The notes under the pieces: generated by a model | Seen by the model: the letters and a program-made list of their open reading frames with translations, nothing else | Databases searched by the model: none | What the model was told of the DNA's origin: nothing | Translations under genes and position numbers: made by a program | Shown: one piece after another, positions 7,573 to 13,273 of the stretch | Position numbering within the stretch: the stretch's first letter is position 1 | How the letters are laid out: every line of letters begins with the position of its first letter | Assembly: GCA_027351145.1 (NCBI GenBank) | Contig: DAIEIZ010000026.1 | Location: 1 to 13,273 of the forward strand | DNA: 13,273 nt | DNA from: Candidatus Moraniibacteriota bacterium | GTDB lineage: Bacteria; Patescibacteriota; Minisyncoccia; Moranbacterales; UBA2206 | Direction of reading: 5' to 3'

Positions 7573-8850
7573 ATGGACGGCTCTGTTTCTATTTTTGATA
7601 TTTTAAATAATTTTTGGAGTGTCTTTGTATCTTATTGGTGGGTGATCCTGCCCGTTCCCTTTTGGTATATTTTTAAGATTATTTGGTTTGATTATGTAGC
7701 TTTCTATGCGGTTGATTGCTGGAACTCACGGTATAAATGGGCGATTCTCGAAGTGATTCCTCCGCGCGACTTGGAAAGAGGCCCAAAACCAATGGAGATT
7801 TTCTATACCGGGCTCTCCGGCGTTATGACGACGCATAATACTTTTGACGTTTGGCTCAAAGGTGCATTTCGGCAAGATAGTTTTAGTTTAGAATTGATTA
7901 GTGAGGAGGGTCGGGTGCATTATTACATTCGTACTTTGAAGGGTCGGCGCAATTTAGTTGAAGCGCAGATTTACGCTCAATATCCCGAAGCGCAAATCAT
8001 AGAGGTAGAGGATTACTATACTAAATTTCCCAAAACCATTCCTAATCGAAATTGGGATCTTTGGGGAACGGATTTTGTTTTTGTGAAGCCCGATCCCTAT
8101 TATCCGCTCAGGACTTATGATCAATTCGAAGAAGATATAACCGGTGAGATGATTGATCCAATGGCTGCTCTTGTGGAAACAATGGGAGCATTGGGACCGG
8201 GACAGCATTTTTGGCTGCAATTTGTGATTGTGCCTGTGCAGGAGCCGGAATCAATAAAAGGTGGAAAAGCTTTGGCTGATAGCCTCAAGGGTCGGGCGGT
8301 AGCGCCAACCGGTGGAAGGCTTTGGTTTGATATTGTGGACGTTTTGTCTAATCTTATTGCCGGGTTGTTCGGTCCGCCGGAATTCAAAGAGCTGGCAAAG
8401 AAAAAAGAGGAACAGCCGCTTGATACGCGCCTTTCTCCGATGGAGCGGGATGTTTTGAAGGCGGTTGAGGAAAATTTGGGCAGAAATTTTTTCAAAACCA
8501 AATTGCGCATGATTTATTTGGGTCGTCGAGAGGGTTTCGATAAGAGTCATGTGAGTGCTGTTACGGGTGCCATCAAGCAGTTTAATGATTTAAACATGAA
8601 TCAAGTTAAGCCGGAAGATATTAGTAAGACCTATGGGCAAATCTTTTTCATCGATCGAATTGTCAATTTACGCAAAAGAAAAATCTATGATCGCTATCGT
8701 AGAAGAAATATGGATGGAGCTAATCTCATGCTTTCCACGAAAGAATTGGCGACAATGTTTCATTTTCCCGATCTGTCTGTAAAATCGCATGCCATTACCC
8801 AAACCACTTCCAAGTTGGGAGTCGCTCCGTCTAATTTGCCCACTGATTAA
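7573..8850 (+). CDS. Membrane-anchored protein of unknown function, partner of the adjacent ATPase
   Basis: I do not recognise a named family with certainty. The 425-residue protein starts with an aromatic-rich hydrophobic stretch (about 14-40, including SYWWVILPVPFWYIF) that probably forms one membrane anchor or a short hairpin. The rest is soluble-looking: a beta-rich portion (about 75-210) containing LISEEGRVHYYIRTLKGRR and AQIYAQYPEAQIIEVEDYY; a Gly/Pro segment with a possible amphipathic or reentrant patch at about 250-275 (LWFDIVDVLSNLIAGLFG); then a charged helical C-terminus. The YAQYP/EVEDYY portion recalls the region that precedes the P-loop domain in some conjugation-type ATPases, so the two genes may together equal one longer protein elsewhere; that is inference. 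It ends 22 bp before the ATPase, in the same direction. The start is the first ATG in the frame, with no Shine-Dalgarno. Confidence 0.8.
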   Translation: MDGSVSIFDILNNFWSVFVSYWWVILPVPFWYIFKIIWFDYVAFYAVDCWNSRYKWAILEVIPPRDLERGPKPMEIFYTGLSGVMTTHNTFDVWLKGAFRQDSFSLELISEEGRVHYYIRTLKGRRNLVEAQIYAQYPEAQIIEVEDYYTKFPKTIPNRNWDLWGTDFVFVKPDPYYPLRTYDQFEEDITGEMIDPMAALVETMGALGPGQHFWLQFVIVPVQEPESIKGGKALADSLKGRAVAPTGGRLWFDIVDVLSNLIAGLFGPPEFKELAKKKEEQPLDTRLSPMERDVLKAVEENLGRNFFKTKLRMIYLGRREGFDKSHVSAVTGAIKQFNDLNMNQVKPEDISKTYGQIFFIDRIVNLRKRKIYDRYRRRNMDGANLMLSTKELATMFHFPDLSVKSHAITQTTSKLGVAPSNLPTD

Positions 8851-8872
8851 TTAAATACAAATATCCACCATA

Positions 8873-10774
8873 ATGTCTAATATAAATTTTTTTGCCAAAA
8901 CCAATTTTCGCAATCAAGAAAGAGTCTTTGGAATCAAAGAGGATGATCGCCGTCGTCACATGTATATCATTGGAAAGACGGGCATGGGAAAATCTAATTT
9001 GCTGGAGAATATGGCAATTCAGGATATTCGTAATGGCAAAGGAGTTTGCGTGGTTGATCCTCATGGTGAATTTGCGGAAAAAATGCTCAAAGCTATTCCA
9101 CCCCATCGTATTAATGATGTGGTTTATTTCAATCCATCGGACATTGAATTTCCGGTGGCTTTTAATATTTTAGAAGCGGTTGATGATGACAAAAAAAATC
9201 TAGTGGCATCCGGTATGATGGGCGTTTTCAAAAAAATCTGGCCGGATGTTTGGAGTCCGCGTATGGAATATATCTTGAACAATGCTATTTTGGCGCTTTT
9301 AGACTATCCTGGATCAACGATGTTGGGGGTTAATCGTATGATGAGTGATAAGGATTATCGTAAGAGAATTTACACTAAAATTAAGGATCCTGTAGTGAAA
9401 GCTTTTTGGATTAACGAGTTTGATAAATGGGAAGATAAGTTTAGAAAGGAAGCGGTGGCGGCGATTCAAAACAAAGTTGGTCAATTTTTATCCTACACTC
9501 TGGTGCGTCATATTATCGGCCAGCCAAAATCTACGATTGATATGCGTGAGATTATGGATAGCCAAAAGATTTTGATTGTAAATTTGTCCAAGGGGCGAAT
9601 TGGAGAAGATGCCATGCGTCTGCTTGGCGGTATGATTATCACCAAGATTCAGCTGGCGGCGATGAGTCGGGTGGATATTCCGGAAGATGATCGTAAGGAT
9701 TTTTATCTCTACGTTGATGAATTCCAAAACTTTGCAACAGAATCTTTTGCAAATATTCTTTCTGAAGCTAGGAAATATCGCTTAGCTTTGATTCTAGCGC
9801 ATCAGTATATCAATCAATTGGTTTTCGATGGGAATGCCACAGTGAAGGACGCAATTTTCGGCAATGTTGGAACACTTGTTTCATTCCGTGTTGGCGCAGA
9901 AGACGCCGAACACTTAGAAAAAGAGTTTGACCCAATATTTCTCATGAACGATATTGTCAACCTGTCAAAATATGATATTTATCTTAAACTGATGATTGAT
10001 GGTATTGCCGGGGATGCTTTCTCCGCTCGAACACTTCCGCCGGCTGATATTTCCGATACAATTTCCGCTGAACAAAAAGTAATCGCAGTTTCGCGTGAAC
10101 GTTATGGAAAATCTCGGACTGAAGTGGCGGAAAAGATTGCACGTTGGAGCGGGATGGATGTAGGGATTGGATTTGATGAGTTTGCTTCTGCGAACGATCA
10201 GAAGGAAGATAGCATAGTACGAATTGAAAATAAACTGCCCAAATTGGAAAATAATGATAGTTCCGGTCAAGCAGTAATGACAGAAAGAAATGTTCTGACG
10301 GTTGAAAATAAATCAAAAGAAAATCAACCGGCAGCCAGGGTGTTTTCTGGTGGCGAACAAAAAAGCGCTGAGCTTCCCGGTGAAGGTCCGAAACAATCAC
10401 CGGAGTTGTTCGAGGCATTTTGTTTTACTTGTGATGAAAAGATAACCGTGCCGTTTAAGCCTGATCCAAACCGAAAAACTTTTTGCAAAGAATGTTTGCG
10501 CGACTATCAGCGGGCGCGAGCGAAAACGCAACTTGACCAAGAGAATAAAAACAATGATAATATTAATACAGGGATTTACGCCAGGTCAAGTTTGTTGGCT
10601 CGGGCGAGGGTTGAAAATTCTCAATCAGCCGGACTTATTTCCAGTGGCAAGGTGATTAGTCTTTCCCAGATACCTAATATCGCACCTAAGAAATTCAAAG
10701 CCCCAAGAAAAAATTTAAACATCAATACGGAGGAAATTAGAAATTTAATTAATAAAAGCAAATATAATGGGTGA
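8873..10774 (+). CDS. TraD/VirB4-like P-loop ATPase with C-terminal zinc ribbon
   Basis: A FtsK/HerA-TraD superfamily motor of 633 residues. Walker A is GKTGMGKS at 34-41, and DPHGEFAEKML follows. Walker B is LYVDEFQNFA, with D282-E283. The downstream glutamine motif is LAHQYINQL (about 306-314), as in type IV coupling proteins with a TraM-recognition-type domain. No membrane segment is present; the gene just upstream could supply the anchor. Residues about 425-510 are low-complexity and probably disordered, leading to a zinc ribbon with C517-x2-C520 and C538-x2-C541 around PFKPDPNRKTF. A basic tail ends the protein. Relatives move DNA or protein through membranes in conjugation/type IV secretion, but no VirB channel, relaxase or pilus genes are seen here, so the substrate is unknown. 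It overlaps the next small gene by 8 bases. Confidence 0.9.
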   Translation: MSNINFFAKTNFRNQERVFGIKEDDRRRHMYIIGKTGMGKSNLLENMAIQDIRNGKGVCVVDPHGEFAEKMLKAIPPHRINDVVYFNPSDIEFPVAFNILEAVDDDKKNLVASGMMGVFKKIWPDVWSPRMEYILNNAILALLDYPGSTMLGVNRMMSDKDYRKRIYTKIKDPVVKAFWINEFDKWEDKFRKEAVAAIQNKVGQFLSYTLVRHIIGQPKSTIDMREIMDSQKILIVNLSKGRIGEDAMRLLGGMIITKIQLAAMSRVDIPEDDRKDFYLYVDEFQNFATESFANILSEARKYRLALILAHQYINQLVFDGNATVKDAIFGNVGTLVSFRVGAEDAEHLEKEFDPIFLMNDIVNLSKYDIYLKLMIDGIAGDAFSARTLPPADISDTISAEQKVIAVSRERYGKSRTEVAEKIARWSGMDVGIGFDEFASANDQKEDSIVRIENKLPKLENNDSSGQAVMTERNVLTVENKSKENQPAARVFSGGEQKSAELPGEGPKQSPELFEAFCFTCDEKITVPFKPDPNRKTFCKECLRDYQRARAKTQLDQENKNNDNINTGIYARSSLLARARVENSQSAGLISSGKVISLSQIPNIAPKKFKAPRKNLNINTEEIRNLINKSKYNG

Positions 10775-10943
10775 GCTCAGTACTCAGAAATTTATAGCAA
10801 TATTATTTTTTTTGATCGTGGGCTTTTTAGTTGTTTTTTCAACTCTTTCAACGGGGGATAATGTTATTAAAAATACAAAGCAATCGAAAATCTATAATTC
10901 AGAAAAAATGGCGAGAGATGAGATGCAACGAAAACAGCCATGA
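10767..10943 (+). CDS. Small single-pass membrane protein (58 aa)
   Basis: I read this frame directly in what would otherwise be a 165-bp gap. It begins MGELSTQK, continues with a strongly hydrophobic helix of about 20 residues (FIAILFFLIVGFLVVFSTLS, about 9-28) and ends with a polar, basic tail rich in Lys, Asn, Arg and Gln. The ATG at 10767 lies inside the last codons of the ATPase gene, an 8-base overlap, and its TGA overlaps the mnmA ATG (ATGA). This filling of the gap at both ends, plus a clean membrane helix, argues for a real gene read by translational coupling. There is no Shine-Dalgarno. With few basic residues before the helix and many after, the C-terminus is probably cytoplasmic. 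It may be a small subunit of the neighbouring ATPase assembly; that is inference. No family recognised. Confidence 0.7.
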   Translation: MGELSTQKFIAILFFLIVGFLVVFSTLSTGDNVIKNTKQSKIYNSEKMARDEMQRKQP

Positions 10944-12061
10944 AACAAGGCAAGGTCTTAGTTGGATTATCCGGAGGCGTAGATTCTTCGGTTTCTTGCG
11001 CGCTCTTGAAAAACAGTGGCTACGTTGTCAGCGCAGCCTTTTTGCGTTTTTGGGAAGTTGACGGAAGAAGTTACAGGGCTTTGGCGGATGCGAAGGCGAT
11101 ATGTAATTTCTTGAAAATTCCGCTTGAGATTGTCGATGCGCGAGCAGAATTCAAAAAAAACGTGCTTGAATATTTTTTGGATGAATATGCCAGAGGAAGA
11201 ACTCCTAATCCTTGCATTTTTTGCAATGAAAGAATGAAGTTTGGACTACTCTTGGAAACGGCCAAAAAAATGGGAATTGAAATGGTGGCGACGGGACACT
11301 ATGCCCGGCAAAGCCGGGAATTTATAGATCCAAATTTTCAATTTCAAAAAAAATACACCATACTGACAGACAAAGATGATGTAGAAAATAAAGTAAATTA
11401 TAAGCTGCTAGAAGCGAAGGATGGAAGCAAAGACCAGAGTTATTTTTTATATCGCTTGAAACAAGAACAATTAGCGCGGATTATTTTTCCACTTGGCGAA
11501 TATGAAAAAACTGAAGTGCGGAAAATGGCGGAAAAATTTAGGTTGCCTGTTTTTGACAAAAGTGATTCTCAGGATGTTTGTTTTATGGCGAATAATGGTT
11601 TGGAAGAATTTTTGAAAGGAAAAATAGAGCTAAAAAGGGGGAAGATTGTTGATACGGAAGGAAAAATATTGGGGGAGCACAGAGGGCTTCCGCTCTACAC
11701 GATTGGACAAAGAAGGGGGATTGAAATCGGCGGAACCGGTCCGCATTTTGTTGTTTCCAAAGATATGGCAAGGAATGTTTTGGTAGTAACGAATAGGCTG
11801 AATTATCCAGGTGTTGCGCAGAAAAAAATAGAACTCTCGGATGTTTCTTGGGTGGGCGGTATCGCGCCAAAATTGCCACTAGCGGTTTTGGCGAGAACGC
11901 GCTATCATAACCCACTTGTTTGTGCTATAATCAAAAATAGTGATGGTCAAGGAGCTTGTTTGGTGGAATTTGATGTTCCGCAAAAAGCAGTTTCTCCCGG
12001 GCAGTCAGTTGTTTTTTACAGCAAGTATGGAGAAATTTTAGGCGGTGGGGTAATTGAATAA
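10940..12061 (+). CDS. mnmA: tRNA-specific 2-thiouridylase MnmA
   Basis: MnmA is the cytoplasmic enzyme that adenylates and then thiolates uridine 34 of Lys, Glu and Gln tRNAs, giving s2U. The 373 residues begin with the PP-loop ATP-binding motif SGGVDSS (11-17). RTPNPCIFCNERMKFG (88-102) carries C92 and C95; C95 aligns with the E. coli thiol residue Cys102 and C92 replaces Asp99. ATGHYAR is at 117-123, KDQSYFLYRL at 164-173, and the second catalytic cysteine C214 lies in SDSQDVCFM. The C-terminal beta-barrel region includes YTIGQRRGIEIGG. Between ATGHYAR and KDQSYFL lies an insert of about 35 residues, somewhat longer than in E. coli. The three-cysteine pattern resembles forms proposed to hold an iron-sulfur cluster. 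The start overlaps the previous stop by ATGA. Confidence 0.96.
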   Translation: MKQGKVLVGLSGGVDSSVSCALLKNSGYVVSAAFLRFWEVDGRSYRALADAKAICNFLKIPLEIVDARAEFKKNVLEYFLDEYARGRTPNPCIFCNERMKFGLLLETAKKMGIEMVATGHYARQSREFIDPNFQFQKKYTILTDKDDVENKVNYKLLEAKDGSKDQSYFLYRLKQEQLARIIFPLGEYEKTEVRKMAEKFRLPVFDKSDSQDVCFMANNGLEEFLKGKIELKRGKIVDTEGKILGEHRGLPLYTIGQRRGIEIGGTGPHFVVSKDMARNVLVVTNRLNYPGVAQKKIELSDVSWVGGIAPKLPLAVLARTRYHNPLVCAIIKNSDGQGACLVEFDVPQKAVSPGQSVVFYSKYGEILGGGVIE

Positions 12062-12132
12062 TTTTTTCAAAACAAATAGAGACAAATAACCCGCCCGACA
12101 TTTAGGTCGTAAAAATTAAAAAATCGAAATTT

Positions 12133-12435
12133 ATGTATATGGGAAATTTTTCCAGAAATAGCAGTAATGAAGATGAAAAAAGCGTTGACGTTGCTGCCAG
12201 GGAAAGCCAGAAGCGACGAATTCAAATGGAGCTTTTAATTTTGGATTCCGACAAGCGTAAGCTGGCTAATGAAAAAACCGTCTTGGACGCGGAGATTCGA
12301 AAGTTGAGGCAAGACAGCGAGCGGATTACGCTAATTCTCAACAGCAAAAAAAGCCGCTATGATGTTGTCGAAAGGGAATTTTTGGAAAAAGAAGAAGAGC
12401 TTAAACGTCTTAAAAAGAAACTAAACTCGCTTTAA
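12133..12435 (+). CDS. Small coiled-coil protein (hypothetical)
   Basis: A 100-residue protein with no recognised family. From about residue 20 to the end it is highly charged and predicted to form one long coiled coil: heptad-like spacing of Leu/Ile/Val in MELLILDSDKRKLANEK, LDAEIRKLRQD and a Lys/Glu-rich end EEELKRLKKKLNSL. The first 20 residues (Ser/Asn/Glu-rich) look disordered. There is no signal peptide or membrane segment. The start may be the ATG at 12133 or the in-frame ATG at 12139; neither has a Shine-Dalgarno. It lies 71 bp after mnmA and 41 bp before another small helical gene, in the same direction. A structural or scaffold role is possible but not supported beyond the fold. Confidence 0.65.
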   Translation: MYMGNFSRNSSNEDEKSVDVAARESQKRRIQMELLILDSDKRKLANEKTVLDAEIRKLRQDSERITLILNSKKSRYDVVEREFLEKEEELKRLKKKLNSL

Positions 12436-12448
12436 TTATTAAATATTT

Positions 12449-12467
12449 ACGGGCTCTGAGCGCCCGT
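12449..12467 (+). other. G/C-rich hairpin between two small genes
   Basis: ACGGGC (12449-12454) and GCCCGT (12462-12467) form a perfect 6-bp stem around the loop TCTGAGC; a competing GCTC-T-GAGC stem exists inside it. It sits 13 bases after the coiled-coil gene stop and 9 bases before the next ATG, in an otherwise A/T spacer. There is no T-run downstream (TGAAAAAAT follows), so it is not a classic terminator. It may protect the mRNA end or affect initiation at 12477. Confidence 0.45.
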
Positions 12468-12476
12468 TGAAAAAAT

Positions 12477-12737
12477 ATGCTTGAGACAAAATTACAAGAA
12501 ACTGCTTTTGGCATTTTGAGAGATAAAATCACGGATGAAGAGGAAAAAAATAGAATTTCTAAAGCATTGCATGAGCTCGAAGAAAATCTTGATAGTAAAA
12601 TTGCGGGAATTTTGCATGAGCTAAGGTGGCGTTTGGATAGCGGTGAGCTTAGTAGTAAATTTAGTTCTTCTGACAGGGATAGTATTATAAAAAAAGTTGG
12701 AGAAAATATTAAGCGGTCTGAATATACGGGAGTCTAG
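12477..12737 (+). CDS. Small helical protein (hypothetical, 86 aa)
   Basis: I recognise no family. The 86 residues are mostly charged and helical, with no membrane segment, signal peptide or cysteine. ISKALHELEENLDSKIAGIL shows amphipathic spacing, and a Ser-rich turn (SSKFSSSDRDS, about 59-69) precedes a final short helix. The ATG at 12477 lies 9 bases after a G/C-rich hairpin and has no Shine-Dalgarno; a downstream start is not suggested by anything I can see. The consistent direction and short spacing to the coiled-coil gene before it suggest the two belong to one transcript. Confidence 0.6.
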   Translation: MLETKLQETAFGILRDKITDEEEKNRISKALHELEENLDSKIAGILHELRWRLDSGELSSKFSSSDRDSIIKKVGENIKRSEYTGV

Positions 12738-12766
12738 CGTTTGTAATTATAAATACTAAGTCACTG

Positions 12767-12775
12767 TGGTAAAAT
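12767..12775 (+). promoter_or_regulatory. Candidate extended -10 promoter for the DUF2339 gene
   Basis: TGG followed by TAAAAT (12770-12775, 5 of 6 to TATAAT) forms an extended -10 element 20 bases before the ATG at 12796. The -35 at 17-base spacing (TTATAA, 12747-12752) is poor. CACTG (12762-12766) and CAGTG (12784-12788) form an inverted repeat around the -10 that could be an operator or chance. Confidence 0.35.
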
Positions 12776-12795
12776 AATTTGCGCAGTGCCTAAAA

Positions 12796-13273
12796 ATGAA
12801 AAATATGCCAAATGAAAACAGCTACTCCGAAGAAATAATCGGGAGTCTTGTCGCAATCAACAAATCTATCGAGGATTTGAATCAAAAGATAGAATTGCAA
12901 AATGAAAGAATCGCACAGCTGGAAAAAAATAGTCAGGCGTCACCGGTTGCTTCTGCGCCTACATATACTTCACCACCGTCACCGCCACCACTAACTCCTC
13001 AGGCAGTAAGTGCGAACTATTACGGCATTAAACCTTCTCAGCCGCAATCAATTTCTCAATCAGCGCCAATTCAAAATCAGGCAGTCTCAAAAGAGTCTAA
13101 CTTTGAAGAAAATATCGGTGGTACTTGGTTTGCGCGAATTGGGATGATGGCGCTCGTGCTTGGTGTTTCTTTTTTTCTCAAATACGCGTTTGATAATGAC
13201 TGGATCGGCCCGATAGGAAGGGTGATGAGTGGGATTGTGGTTGGAATTGCACTTCTGGGCTTAGGCGAAAAGT
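12796..13273 (+). CDS. DUF2339 multi-pass membrane protein, 3' partial
   Basis: The frame is open from the ATG at 12796 to the window end, giving 159 residues of what is normally a protein of several hundred or more residues with many membrane helices. Order: a short coiled coil (about 10-45, SLVAINKSIEDLNQKI and RIAQLEKN); a Ser/Pro/Gln-rich linker (about 46-105, including SPPSPPPLTP); then the start of the conserved membrane region at about 110, ENIGGTWFARIGMMALVLG, followed by FFLKYAFDNDWIGPIGR and a second hydrophobic helix. The WxxRIG...FFLKYAFDNxWIGPxGR pattern is characteristic of the DUF2339 family, whose function is not established. The coil and linker probably face the cytoplasm. 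A second in-frame ATG three codons later is an alternative start. No Shine-Dalgarno is present. Confidence 0.85.
   Translation, partial: MKNMPNENSYSEEIIGSLVAINKSIEDLNQKIELQNERIAQLEKNSQASPVASAPTYTSPPSPPPLTPQAVSANYYGIKPSQPQSISQSAPIQNQAVSKESNFEENIGGTWFARIGMMALVLGVSFFLKYAFDNDWIGPIGRVMSGIVVGIALLGLGEK

Noticed and set aside
9984..10418. 144-residue open frame antisense to the ATPase gene
   Set aside because: It overlaps coding sequence with clear ATPase motifs and a zinc-ribbon region; it shows no domain or start signal.
10831..11061. 76-residue frame starting between the ATPase gene and mnmA
   Set aside because: It runs out of frame into the PP-loop region of mnmA and lacks a start context; the 58-aa membrane frame at 10767-10943 explains the gap better.
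1..13273. tRNA genes, rRNA, CRISPR arrays, insertion sequences or att sites
   Set aside because: I found no cloverleaf-like T-arm/acceptor pairs in the gaps, no regularly spaced repeats, no transposase or integrase motifs and no paired long terminal repeats.

Overview
The window looks like a chromosomal piece of a Patescibacteria/CPR (Parcubacteria-like) bacterium. I place it there because the genome is AT-rich and densely packed, (p)ppGpp synthetase/hydrolase is shortened, a sigma-region-4/winged-helix fusion protein and a DUF2339 protein are present, and a membrane protein sits beside a TraD/VirB4-like ATPase. Shine-Dalgarno motifs are almost absent. This placement is pattern recognition, not a tree; a finer rank (for example Moranbacteria) cannot be decided here. 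I see no rRNA, tRNA, CRISPR array, insertion sequence or phage gene, and no gene-free stretch exceeds about 125 bases.

Layout. Left (1-1242, +): gatB, missing its 5' end. It converges on a minus-strand block read as dprA > topA > rel (6348 down to 1306), which covers DNA processing/recombination, DNA topoisomerase I and the stringent-response enzyme. topA has its own candidate promoter and a structured leader. From a 99-bp divergent region, a plus-strand series starts at 6448: (i) a protein with an N-terminal sigma-70 region-4 helix-turn-helix followed by delta/HARE-like winged helices; (ii) a 425-aa membrane-anchored protein of unknown function; (iii) a 633-aa conjugation-type P-loop ATPase with a C-terminal zinc ribbon; (iv) a 58-aa single-pass membrane protein found by reading the gap between its neighbours; (v) mnmA (tRNA 2-thiouridylase); (vi) two small helical/coiled-coil hypothetical proteins; and (vii) the start of a DUF2339 multi-membrane protein that runs off the right edge.

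How the genes may work together. The block from about 7573 to 10943 is the most system-like part. A membrane anchor protein, a soluble hexameric-type ATPase and a tiny membrane protein lie head to tail, with overlapping reading frames at the ATPase end. This is consistent with a membrane DNA or protein translocation motor split over several genes. mnmA is locked to it by an ATGA stop/start overlap, although its known job (tRNA wobble thiolation) is unrelated. The transcription factor just upstream is a possible regulator, but nothing in the sequence proves this.
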